Below, one piece after another: positions 46,472 to 57,793 of a stretch of DNA of 64,000 bases. The translations under genes were made by a program, and so were the position numbers. Within the stretch, counting starts at the first letter, position 1. Every line of letters begins with the position of its first letter. The notes beneath the pieces were generated by a model. It was not told the DNA's origin. It searched no databases and was given only the letters and a program-made list of their open reading frames with translations. The stretch is from NCBI GenBank assembly GCA_947652605.1, contig OX393578.1, positions 34,849,470 through 34,913,469 of the forward strand. The letters are read 5' to 3'. This DNA comes from Elmis aenea (lineage: Eukaryota; Arthropoda; Insecta; Coleoptera; Elmidae).

Positions 46472-46719
46472 CAGTGGTTTCCAACCTGTGGGGCGCCCTT
46501 GCTAGGGGGGCGCGCAGCTGTTACCAAAATATGATTTTTTAATACAAACAAACAAAACGAACTTTGTTTATAGTATACAGAATATGGTGTATTGTTTTGT
46601 AGTCCATTAAATAATTCTTATTTATCAGAACCGTATTTATGAAAATAGATTGTAACAAAAAGTGAGGGGGGCGCAAAAAATTTTTTTTGAAAAAGGTACA
46701 AAAAGGTTGGAAACCACTG
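46472..46719. mobile_element. hAT MITE, CAGTGGTTTCCAACC ends
   Basis: The left end CAGTGGTTTCCAACCTGTGG pairs with AGGTTGGAAACCACTG at the right. A perfect 8-bp target duplication, CTCTACAC, lies at 46464-46471 and 46720-46727. The element is 248 bp with GGGGCGC segments at both ends. These ends are classic for the hAT superfamily. Confidence 0.94.
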
Positions 46720-46786
46720 CTCTACACATTAGGCAATTTGTCGGGGCCGACAGTCGGGAACTCCGAGTTGGGTGTTGTCTACACAC

Positions 46787-47591
46787 TAGGGATTCTGAGT
46801 CTCGACAATTTTTTAAGTCCCGGGATTCGAGACTTTTTTTTATCAAAGTCCCGGGAATTCCCGGGACTTCGAGACTTGCGAATTTTATTGACCTAATAGA
46901 AAATGGTGGTATAACCCATCAAAAATGAAAGAAGATTTCATAAATTGCAATAAATATGATGCAATATTCATATACTGAAAATTCAACGACTATTTTCACA
47001 GTTAAAAAAAAATATTTCTATACAGTGACATTGTTTCTGAAAGCACAGGCTACATACTTAAAATTGCTTCTTTGAACGTATCGTAATCGTGAATCGGTCG
47101 TGACAGTTGACAGAACGAGGCTAACTTATAATAATTTTTTTTTTTTAAATTAGACCATGTTCACAGATTTTGTTTTTGAAGCATTTATTTTATGAATCAA
47201 GTATAGTATTATTATTATTATTATTTTTAATTTAGTCTTTAGTCTACAGTAAATAAAATATATATTTCCAAGTAAATACCTATTTTAAATAAAATTAACA
47301 ATTTTCCATAAAGTTTTATACATAACAGACACAAGTAAAATATATTTTAACTTATAAACTAGACAATTCTCCTTAAACTTTAAAACATAAAAATATAAAA
47401 ATATTTTTGCTAAACTCGTGGCAGTAAAATTTGTTTAAAAATTAGAAGTATAAAAAATAAATTTCAGTGTTCTGTATAACATTGAAGTCTCGTCTCGAGT
47501 CTCGAACTAAATGTCCCGGGACTCGAGACTAAGAAAATCCCGGGAATTCCCGGGACTTAGGTCCCGGGAATGTCCCGGGACAGAATCCCTA
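46787..47591. mobile_element. hAT MITE, TAGGGATTCTG ends
   Basis: Left end TAGGGATTCTG pairs with right end CAGAATCCCTA, with a perfect 8-bp target duplication CTACACAC (46779-46786 and 47592-47599). Both subterminal regions carry repeats of TCCCGGGAATTCCCGGGAC and GTCTCGAGTCTCGA type. Length is 805 bp. A (TAT)n microsatellite lies at about 47206-47224. It sits only 67 bp from the previous hAT MITE. Confidence 0.93.
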
Positions 47592-47639
47592 CTACACACC
47601 TCCCGATCAGTACAACCAAAAGCGTAAACGTCATAGCTT

Positions 47640-47840
47640 TTTATTCATTTTGATGTTAAATTTTCGGTTTAATAGTCCTTATCTAAAGGAATGTAGTGGG
47701 GACGTTGGCTTGTTGGATGGCCTGGTCACCCGACCGTTCCAACTGTCGTGTTGGTCGGGTGAAACACTACACATTAAACAATTTATCGGAATGGTCGGCC
47801 GGTTGTCCCGACAAATTGGTAGGTCTGTAGACCCCTAAAA
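47640..47840. repeat. Block similar to 46728-46778
   Basis: The sequence ACACATTAAACAATTTATCGG at 47767 and the following GGTCGGCCG resemble CACATTAGGCAATTTGTCGG and GGCCGACAG at 46724-46752. CGACAAATTGG near 47811 is also an inverted match to CAATTTGTCGG. This may be what is left of an older element that received the two hAT MITEs. Confidence 0.4.
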
Positions 47841-48380
47841 ACCTTTTATAATATCATAAACTTGTGCATCTTTCGGCGAAAAACGAACCTATTAGTTCTT
47901 TATGTTTATTGCTATATTTTTTAAATACACTCTGAAAATATTCAACGCAGGGACGTACATGTTTTTAATTATGTTCCATCTATCGTTATTAAATTTTTTC
48001 AGTATCTTGAAGCGCGTTACTCGTTTGTTTGTATTGTAAAATAAATTGAAAACAGTGGCAAAGCGGTCCTTAAATTTTGTTTTTTGAATATAGAGCAAAT
48101 TAAAACTAGAATATTTATTATGCATCATTTTAATTACGGGGGTTGCGCTCAGACAGTTGTTCGTTTGAATATTTTAAAAATTTTGCGGTATGGTAATTGG
48201 TAGGTATTTCTAAAGAAAGCATTGAATTATCTGCAGCACATCCGGTGTAGACCGAGGGTGACCAATAGTGTATTTGATCAACTTCAAAAATTCAAATACT
48301 GAAAAAACGACATAGCTAGAATTTAATTAGTGTAACGAAGCTGTTTTTTATTCAGCACTTTTATTCTCTAAACTCTAAAC

Positions 48381-48616
48381 CAGTGTTTCTCAAAGTGTGG
48401 TCCGCGGACTCTTTGGGTCCCAGAGTTCTGCTAAACTAAAGGGTCCCCGAGCCAGTGAAAATGATCCAGATTTATTATTGAATAAAATTTACAAAAAATT
48501 AAGCTAAATTGTAAAATAGAAAACAAAAAAATTGTCTACAATACAATTCATGGGGGTCCTCTGTAAACTTTAATTTTTGGAAGGTGTCCTCGGAGTAAAA
48601 AGTTTGAGAAACGTTG
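48381..48616. mobile_element. hAT MITE, CAGTGTTTCTCAAA ends
   Basis: The left end CAGTGTTTCTCAAAGTGTGG pairs with the right end AAGTTTGAGAAACGTTG. A perfect 8-bp target duplication, CTCTAAAC, lies at 48373-48380 and 48617-48624. The body is 236 bp, with GGGTCC-type subterminal repeats. Ends of this kind are typical of Charlie/Buster-like hAT MITEs. Confidence 0.93.
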
Positions 48617-48624
48617 CTCTAAAC

Positions 48625-50639
48625 TTTTTAAAATTGGCTGTTCCTCTATTTTGTTAAGTGAAAAAGCCGTTGAATGATTTGAATTGAATACAAAAATACG
48701 AAATTTATATGTTCAATATTCTGTATTACAAAGACAAAGACTTTACTGTTTTATACAGTCTTACGTGTGGTAGCTTAATGTCGATTATTAATAAATTATT
48801 GTTTGAGATTATTTAAGTGATTCATTATTAATATAAATAAGCTTTATTAAAAATCGCATATTTTTTTCATTATCCACGTGCAAAACCAGTTTTAATACAT
48901 CCGTGTCTTCATCAGTTTCAGGCTTATTTGTTTATCTATTAGATATTTAAATATATTATGTTAAATTATGTATATTTGTTTGTTGTTATTGTTATTATTT
49001 AACAATTTACTTTAATGCTATTAATGAACCTAACCCAAAGCCTAAAAAAATACATTTCAGTCTGTTATAAACCATAATATACAACATGTAATTAATGAAT
49101 CTTTTTGTAACCCTCATATTCTAAACTTTATTATCTCCCAGCTGATTTTTCTAATAAAAACGGTAATAAATTCATGAATAGGAGAGAACCTGGCATTCCA
49201 GATTTCAAATTTAATATTCGCATTATCACTAACTAGATTAGAGACATGTGCCGCAATACATCCACCCCTTGTGCTTTAATGTAGGGGGTGTGAGTCCAAC
49301 ACGCTACCTGCACAGTGGCGTGCAACGTTTTTGGACCCTAAAAAACCGTTATTTGCATAATTTAACTATAAAATGTTCACAACCTAGGAAAAATAGAGTG
49401 TTTAAAGATAGCTTAAGGATCTTTTTGTTGTGGTAGATTTATATTCACTTCTTCAAAGAGTTACTTTCATTATTAAATGCTGCCATACACATTAAATATG
49501 CATAAACATTTAAAGTTCTGTCAATGGGTGAAAATGTTTCACCGACTCGGTCAGTTCCTATTTGCTTGGTTGTAAAAATGCATCATAAAATTTTACGAAA
49601 GGTGCCTGTTCGAAGTTTAAATTATTGTTTTAAGATAATTTGTTACGTACAAGTTAATATGAATTAAGTGTTAATTAATATTGCAGGAGTTATTAATTTT
49701 TTGTGTTTCTTTATGATATATATTTAGTATTATTATCATTTTGTTATACAATTCAGTTCTTTTAAGACTGTCGAAAAAAAAAAAAAAAGATTGAAGCTCA
49801 ATGTTTAGATACAGCTTTTTGTGTTTTAATTTACATGGTTCCCATATTAAAATAAATTATATTTGTAATTAACCTGTAGAAGAATGTACTTAGTAGCGAA
49901 TTTAGGTAATAAATACCATTTTAAATGATGAATTAGGATCAATTTCACTTGTGCTTTTTAAAATACACAGGTTGATCATAGCGGTAGTTTTTTAAATTTC
50001 TAGCCAACTTAAAACTTGCTTATTTTCAAGTAAAATTACTGGGTGAAAAATCCTCGACATTTTCGACATAAAGATTATTCCAGCTGTTACGAGATTTTAC
50101 ATTGTGTATGATTTGCCAATAACTTGAATGCACATGGAATGGAACGCTTTAAAGTTGAAGTGCGCCGCTGGCAGAGAATAGGTTCGTTGGTGTTGTTAGT
50201 TAGACCTTAGGTTGTGATGCATGAATGCAATTCGGGGGTTCTATTAAAAGTTTGGGGTAACTGTCAGATGTACAGCTGTTTAGTTGTACCCTTCTAACGC
50301 GTGCTGCATTACAAATGAGTACAATGTCCACTATTTTGTTATAAATGTGTCCTTAACTGTATCCATACAAGTTTCATATTTTTTTATATTAACTTTCGCT
50401 CACGTCTGCTTCTATTCTCATAATTGTTAAATTTTCTTTCCGATCAATTCTTTTTTTTTTATTTCTATTGTTGTCATGAAATTTAGTTGGTAAACTAAAA
50501 TTGAAGAAATAATATTTTATACGACAGCTAAAATTGCTTTTGAAAACACATCAAAGTAAATATGTGTACCAAAACGTGTAAGATTGTATTTTATTCAACA
50601 TAGATAGAAATTTAATACATAAATATAAAAAATAATAAT
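48625..50639. other. No gene recognised
   Basis: AT-rich sequence. A lone CAGTGGCGTGCAACG hAT-like end occurs at 49314 with no partner. A 16-A run lies near 49776. No exon supported. Confidence 0.4.
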
Positions 50640-51195
50640 AATAATAATAATGTAGTTTATTTTAGCGATTTGCTAATTATGTTACATTTTATAACATGTA
50701 CATATATAAATATATAAAATTTAAAACTTTTCCTTAATATGACTACTGAGCTTACGTCTAAACCTTACAACATTAGTTTCACTTTTAAGTTCACTTGATA
50801 ATTCATTGTAAAATTTCAGTCCTTTATAAAAAAGAGAATTTTGAGTGTAATTTCGTGTCCTGAATGGCAATTTAAAGTCTTTACAGTTTCTAGTCGGATA
50901 GTTATGAACATCAGCGTTTTGGGTTATATATTTTAACAAAGAATTTGGAAGCAGGTTATTTATAATCTTAAAAATGAAAATAATCGTATTAAAAATTATC
51001 CGTTGTTTAATACTAAGCCACTGTAAAGTATCCAGCATCAGAGTAATTTTGGTGTATCTGGAACAGTGTAAAATAATTCTCATAGCCCTATTTTGCAATT
51101 TTTGAAGTCGGTCTAAATCATTAGTGTTTGCCAGAAATAAAATACTAGAGCAGTATTCGAAATGGGGTGCTATGATACTTTTGTATATTAAAATT
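50630..51195 (-). mobile_element. Non-LTR retrotransposon 3' end (reverse transcriptase C-terminus)
   Basis: On the - strand the frame ending at 50721 encodes the C-terminal region of a reverse transcriptase: upstream of 51098 it reads APHFEYCSSILFL, then LQNRAMRIILHCSRYT, LQWLSIKQRI, NYPTRNCKDFKLPF, and FYNELSSELKS. This pattern is typical of non-LTR retrotransposons whose 3' ends are short tandem repeats, and here an (ATT)n tract follows the stop codon at about 50630-50652. The catalytic core is absent, so this is a strongly 5'-truncated dead copy. Clade not assigned (CR1/L2-like at best). Confidence 0.83.
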
Positions 51196-51530
51196 TTAGT
51201 AAGGACTGGAAGTTAAGAAAATAAGTTGGGGTTTAATTTTCAGATAATTTGAAGTACTTAGTACAAAACAAATCCATTCCGACAACGCTGTTCTGTTGTT
51301 TGATCAGTGTGTTCGTTATTGTTGCTGTTTTTTTTATGGTAAAATTTTATTGTCTTTGATATAAGATTTGAAGGATAACACGGAACTAAAAATCAAATAA
51401 AAGTGATTAATAGCTTAAATTTTGACAGGAAAGAAACGCCACTTAAAATACCACAATATTTCCACCGCCTAAACAAATCGTCCAATAACGTTGTAATAAG
51501 TCAAAAAGTTGCGTAACTTTTAACTTGATA

Positions 51531-51846
51531 TACAGGGTTAGGACAAAGTCTCAGAAACCGTCTATTTTCTTAGTTATTTTCATTTTTTATATATATATTC
51601 ACCTGAAAATATCAATGAATTCTTTATTTTTGACAATATATTCTAGTCAAATTTAAAAAAAAAGGTTTGAAAATAACCAATATAATAGATCGTTCCAGGA
51701 CTTTGTCCTAAAGCCGCGTTTTCCTAGCAGCAGGTATTTTGCGCGGCGCGGCGATTAATAATCTCTCTATGTTGATTGGTCGAGGCATTACTACGTTCTA
51801 CGCCGCGCAAAATACCTGCTGCTAGGAAAACGCGGCTTAACCCGTA
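51531..51846. mobile_element. Foldback element with GGGTTAGGACAAAGTC ends
   Basis: The left end TACAGGGTTAGGACAAAGTC pairs with a right end that is split by another insertion: GACTTTGTCCTAA before 51711 and CCCGTA after 51840. Removing the nested MITE restores the matching terminus. Single copy in this window. Confidence 0.78.
51712..51837. mobile_element. PIF/Harbinger-like MITE, AGCCGCGTTTTCC ends, copy 1
   Basis: Left end AGCCGCGTTTTCCTAGCAGC pairs with right end GCTGCTAGGAAAACGCGGCT, and TAA flanks both sides (51709-51711 and 51838-51840). The left arm has lost its inner part; the loop ATCTCTCTATGTTGATTGG is shared with the copy at 61264-61413. The insertion is inside the terminal repeat of the foldback element 51531-51846. 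Confidence 0.88.
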
Positions 51847-54800
51847 CATATGAAACATAGGTATTTACTAAAATGAAAAATAGTGGCATTTACTACTAAA
51901 GTTTTTTATTAACCTGTTACCCCCTACAAATAACAGACTAAATACATATATAAATTTTGTATTACACAGCGAACGTATGTATTCACAGTCATGTCCCACT
52001 GGATTTGTTCAAACAGGCCTAAGTCAATATCAAAATTCGATACGTTTTAAACGTGTCCCGTTCACAAAAGCTACCAACTGTAAAATCGTTATGTTCAAGT
52101 GTCTTGGGAATTCAAATAAATTGCTGAATTGATTCGGGATCTCCCTTCTATTAGGTCAATAACTGCCGGTGTGTTGTATATATTGCAAATCATTGACACG
52201 GGTTGCAGGTTCTGTTATATTTAGCTCTAATAAACCCGACAATATTTAATAAAGCACCATCGAGGCTCGATAGCAGGACACGAATGTTTTAGTTCAATCG
52301 AACAGAAATTACTTCCGGTTCTGGTTATAGAAACGACATGTTAAAACTTTATAACAGGAAATGAAATTAATAGAAGATTTTTTACTACAAATATCTAACC
52401 GTTTTACAAGCATGTATCTAGGTAATACTAGTTGGATTAAATACATACTTAATTTTTTTTTTAAAGTACAGCAGCAATATATTGTAGGTATATTTGTAAT
52501 ATTTTATACTTGATAATACTGTATGGTATAATTGACTAAATAAAGAAATCGAAACTGAAATGAAATGGCACGATGGAGCAAAAGTGTTTTGGCCTAATAT
52601 GTAACTTAGCAGTGTTTTTTTAGAAAACGGAAAAAACTGCCACTACACTTAAATAATTTTAAGAATTTGTAAAAATTGCGAATTTCCCGATTATAAAAAA
52701 ATGCTTTGTGCATATTTAAGTAATACTCATGATAAGACAATTTCGTGCAGATATGTAATTTTTTTTACAATAAATTTTAAGAAATATAGATTTTGAGTCC
52801 AGCCTACCTAGCAATATTGAAAAAGCAACAGAAAATTATGACAATGCCACTTTTAACGAAACGCTGAATCAGCACATTTAATTGTAACATGACATAGGTA
52901 TAAGGTACCAAATAGCATAATTAAATATCATTTTGTTTTTTATTTGAAAATTTTTGGTCTTAAAGAGTTCGCATTCAAGCTGGTACACAGATTGCCAAAT
53001 GGTTACAGGATACAAATTATTAAAAAATCAAAACTAAATATTATTTTATCCCTGCAATTAAACTTTATAAATGCCACATAAAATAAGGCACAGTCACACA
53101 ACAGAAGCTTCATTATACTGAAATCGTTTATTGAATAGAATTTCAAAGAGACGTAAAAGCTGTGAAAATATTATTCTTTATGCAGTACTTAACAGAACTT
53201 GATTTCCATAGAATAATAAACATCCTTTTCACTCGACGAACGGCCAGATAGTTTCGTTGCTCTTCTAAATTTATTTTACTATCTGAAATGGAATTAGCTA
53301 CTTTTACAGTCTTTTTACGAGAATCCACAGTTACTGACTAAAGAACGCTTTCGTGGTGATCATGAAAACTTACAAACGATTATTGTGCCTTAAAACTGTT
53401 TAATTGACATCTTTTACACTAGTTTGGGGTTCTCTTCAGTCATTTGTTTTTCTTCTTTCAGATGTTGAAATTGATACACGAAAGTTCGATTTTAAATTGA
53501 TATAAATATTTTTTTTGTTAGTAAGTTGTGACTGCGTGATAATCCTTATTTTAAATAAATTCAGGAATTAAAATTATGACAAAGTACCTACATTAGGCCG
53601 TGTCCTCGTTTAAGCTGTCAAACAGTATCAATCCGAGCGTTATTCAAATTAATCCATGAAAATAAATGTAGAGACACATGTTCCTATTTTAATATTTTAA
53701 TCAAAAACATGTGATGGTAACATTATTTTCAAAACGTAAAAATGTGCCTATGCAATTGTTAACAAATACTTCTAGTATTTAAAACTACAGTTCCTGAATT
53801 TCAGAATAGATTGCACGTAGTATGTTGCAGTAAAAAGTGTATTTGATATCAGCACTAGAAAATCGTACATCGACCCTTTTTGATACAACCCCTTTGAGTT
53901 GGTGCATTTTAGAGGGTTGTAAATCCCAAATAATCTACAGTAAGAGGCCATTTCTGCATCTGCATTCTTGTTACGTAATATAAGTTTGAAGAGGGCCAAA
54001 TCCTCACCAATTCGAAATTGATTGGTTTATTTATTGATAACATAGATTTATAGCACATTTATTTAAAAAATTTATTAAAATTAGTGTATTTCACGGTTGC
54101 ACAAATTTGAGGGTAATGAAACAAAATTTGTTTAAAACAAATTATTAACCTTCTAAAAAGATTTTGTTTCCCCCAATCACAACTTACGCGGTACCTACCA
54201 GCAATGCTTAAAACACCATACCAAACTACAAAACCTTTTAAACCAAATTACAACGTAGCTAACCTGTCTTTACAGCATCGTAAAACAGTACGTAACTAAT
54301 AAAGCAAACCGCCAAAACTTACAGTAAATTTTACTTATTTTTGTTTTAAATAGGAATTCAACGAAATTCTGCTGTACTTGTCTAGAAATATCAAGTTAAA
54401 CTCAATCAAAAAGTATGCTACAAATGCTTATCTTTTTTCATTTTTGCAAGACACAGTTTAAAGTTAAACAACGTAGTTAACAGAATAACAAAATGGAGTT
54501 TAAAAATGATTGAACAACAATAATTTAAAAAATAATAATAATTTATTGATGTTACGACTAACGTAAAATATAGTTTTTAAACAAAACCTACCGGCGACTA
54601 GATAAACTAAATTGATAGTTTTTAATATTTAGATAGTTAATAGTTTAACAGAGCTAGCGGCACAGAATATTATTCTGTATAAAAGTTACGTTTTTTTGAA
54701 AATACTCTATATAAGTACGTAGTACGTACATATGTAGATTTTATCTATTTATTACGCTAAGCAATAACTGAATGGCGCTTTCATTCGGTTCGTTCGTTTT

Positions 54801-55765
54801 TATGCAACGAGAACTTTGATCTGCGTTTTTCTTTTTTAATTTTTTAATTTTCAATCGCTGTGTAGATTCTCGATAGCTTAGGGTCAAATGCTGCACTTAA
54901 AATATTAAAACATCGCAGATACAAATTTTTGTTTAAGTTCTTTTGTGTAATAGTTTAAATGTGCCATATAGAATACTTTTTTTTGAGCTAATACGACAAT
55001 TAATTATTGTATGTCATTACTCCTGCTGTTTTTTCTCAAAAATTCAATTACTAAAGACTAGTTTAGTAGACGTATGTTTTGCACACTGTTGTTACAAGAA
55101 TGATACTTTCAGCTTAATATGTACACTTTCACGTTATTTTTATCTACATACATTTTTAAAACTCACTAAAATAACTAGTCCAGACAGAAAGTTATCGACA
55201 TTTTGCGTATATGCCACATGTGGTGGCTCACATCCAGGAAAACAAAACAAATTGACAAATACCTCTGGTGTTTTATATGAGCCGAAAAAAAACAAAAATT
55301 TTGTCTGCCTTCAAAAACATATTAATCATCACCAACTCAAAAGTATTTGTCTACTTCCGCGTTAAGTGACGACAGATCTTTTTAAGTTTAAGGTAACGAG
55401 TTTATTGCTACCTATACAACACGGATTCCTTTAGGATGAGATTGTAAATCGGCGCAGATCAACATTAATGACATCTAAAATAAACGAAACGCTATATAAA
55501 GCACATGATATTATTAACTGCTTGTATTGGTTTATTGATTTAAATCGTAAGTTATTGTTGAACAAGCCTCTGTTTTTCTTTCAATCACTTTAATTATTGT
55601 TATCTTAAGAAACAAACTCTAAATTAACTTGGTTGCTATGTCTGTTGTTTTTTAGATTTTGTTTTTATAGTATTTAGTTAGACAAAAAAATTGGGTACAC
55701 AGCTCTATGTACAGAATTGTACTTATTTTTTGCGTAAAAAATACGTAATACTGTATGCACTATGC
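51847..55765. other. No gene recognised
   Basis: Nearly 4 kb of AT-rich sequence. A frame of 140 codons at 54943-55365 (+) has no recognisable domain and no coding-like composition, so I do not call it a gene. No bounded repeat seen. Confidence 0.4.
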
Positions 55766-56491
55766 CAGGAATGGCAAATAGGATTTGATCAGTGTGCCAA
55801 AATAACATAAAATTTAATACAAATTTTTCCCCGTGCCAACGTATTCAACACGGGTTAGGTTAGACCACTGGTAACTTTTTCAAAACTAGTTAGGTTAGAC
55901 CGCTGTGACTTTTTCAAAACTAGTTATGTTAGACCGCTGGTAACTTTTTCAAAACTATTTAGGTTAGACCGCTGGTGACTTTTTCAAAACTAGTTAGGTT
56001 AGACCGCTGGTAACTTTTTCAAAACTAGTTAGGTTAGACCGCTGTGACTTTTTCAAAACTAGTTAGGTTAGACCGCTGGTGACTTTTTCAAAACTAGTTA
56101 GGCTAGACCGCTGGTGACTTTTAACTAGTTAGGTTAGACCGCTGGTAACTTTTTCAAAACTAGTTAGGTTAGACCGCTGTGACTTTTTCAAAACTAGTTA
56201 GGTTAGACCGCTGGTAACTTTTTCAAAACTATTTAGGTTAGACCGCTGGTGACTTTGTCAAAACTAGTTAGGTTAGACCGCTGGTGACTTTTTCAAAACT
56301 AGTTAAGTTACACTGCTGGTGACTTTTTCAACACAGAAAAAGATACTTAGCGTACTAATTAAAAATAACTGAGACATGTCAAAAAAGTTTAAAATTTTAA
56401 AAACAAATTTATTCATACAATTCTTTAGGGTGCCGTCGAAAATCTCTCGCGTGCCAACTTTGGCACGCGTGCCACCTATTTGCCATCCCTG
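55766..56491. mobile_element. hAT MITE carrying a minisatellite
   Basis: The left end CAGGAATGGCAAATAGG and right end CCTATTTGCCATCCCTG are inverted, and a perfect 8-bp target duplication, CACTATGC, lies at 55758-55765 and 56492-56499. Most of the interior is the tandem repeat described at 55858-56335. GTGCCAA segments lie near both ends. Length is 726 bp; no transposase. Confidence 0.93.
55858..56335. repeat. Minisatellite, 14 units of about 34-35 bp
   Basis: The unit reads GGTTAGACCGCTGGTGACTT then TTTCAAAACTAGTTA. Units differ at a few positions: GGTAAC, GGTGAC or TGTGAC after the CGC, and ACTAGTT or ACTATTT. The order of variants at units 1-4 recurs at units 9-12 (offset about 277 bp), a sign of block duplication. 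One unit (near 56107) is shortened. Confidence 0.95.
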
Positions 56492-56910
56492 CACTATGCA
56501 GTACCAATTTCAGGGCCAGTCCTGGCGGAGGACGAACGCGTGCCACGGGGGGCGGTCAAAGGCGGCTCCCGCGGTCAACGTTTTATATATATTGAAAAAG
56601 AAAAAAATGGAAAACGATAAAAGGGTGTAAATAGCATTAGAAGAACAATTAAGGAATACCTAAGCAATTCAATCCCATACGTCGATTTATTACTATTTGA
56701 AATAAAAATAAAATAAAAAAGGCGTGAAGTCATTCTCCAAAGTTTACTATGGCCTTGCGATTTTTTTATCACGGCTTTTCGTTGCGTCTGACGAGAATAG
56801 TTTTTCAAAACTTACATTAACTAAAAACTATCTTTGGTCTGCGATGTCCCAGGGAAGACGTCTCTAAAAGCCATAAGGGTTGGTTTGTAAACGTAGGTAG
56901 ATTTATTTAG

Positions 56911-57793
56911 GTATTCGCACCACTGTAAGTACTAAACCATTTAATTTAGGATAATGAAAATTGATAGGATTATACTATAAACAATTTAACATCTTATAAC
57001 ACTACTGCGACATTTGTTTTTCTGTTGTGTCGTCATCTTTAATTTTTTCAATTAGTACCATGGATGATGTGAGGCATCATTTAAAAGAAATTTTCATTCT
57101 TAATACAGCAGTGCAAAAAAAAATTATTATGTTACATAGGGAAAGTTAAAAAAAAACTGCAAAATAGACGACTTTTGTTTGTTGTTACAAAAGGGACATT
57201 TTTAAAAACACCCAAAAATATTTAGTATTTAAAAAGTAGCCTAGAAACTTAAACATTTCATTTAATTAATTTAGCAAATAAATAGCTGTTTTCTGTTTAA
57301 AAACTGTAATTTTCTTTATAAAAGTGCTGTGCTCTCGTAAGTTTCTCACGAGTTTTGAAAACATTTTATCCGAAGGAGTAATACTGTTGGGCAAACGCTG
57401 AAGATATAATCGACGCGCTGCGCGACTATTTTCTTAACATTCCCCATAATCTAAAATCATTGTCAATTTTTAAATGGTTTCACAACTAGTAAATTACAAA
57501 CCAAATGATTGGATGCAAATAAACAGCCATTTTTACTTATGGAGTCCTCTAATGACATTTTACAAGTTTCTTTAATACTTTCCCTTTGTAGCATTAACAT
57601 TTTTGCACTTGTATAGAGAATGAAATTCTCTTTAAAATAATGCCCCAGATGACCCATGGTGCTATTCGAAAAAATTGTAGATGGCGGCACAACAGAAAAA
57701 CAAATGAATACATGTCGCGTTGTTTATATTATAAGCCTACCAATTTTCACTTTCCTGTTCAATTGTTAAGTATTTACAGTGGTGCGAATACCA
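56911..57793. mobile_element. Possible inverted-repeat element, GGTATTCGCACCACTG ends
   Basis: GGTATTCGCACCACTGTAAGTA (56912 onward) and its inverted partner ending GTGGTGCGAATACC (to about 57793) pair over 22 bp with one mismatch. The interiors do not pair further and no target duplication is evident, so the element and its borders are tentative. No coding sequence recognised between them. Confidence 0.4.

Noticed and set aside
54943..55365. 140-codon open frame on the + strand
   Set aside because: Cys/Phe/Leu-rich, AT-driven composition, no domain, no splice or regulatory context; longest chance frame in a 4-kb empty stretch.
55858..56335. Regularly spaced repeats resembling a CRISPR array
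   Set aside because: Units are contiguous with no unique spacers, inside a hAT element in an animal genome; it is a minisatellite.
56511..56575. CAGGGCCAGTCCTGGCGGAGG as a hAT end
   Set aside because: No partner end was found in the window, so it is only a possible fragment.
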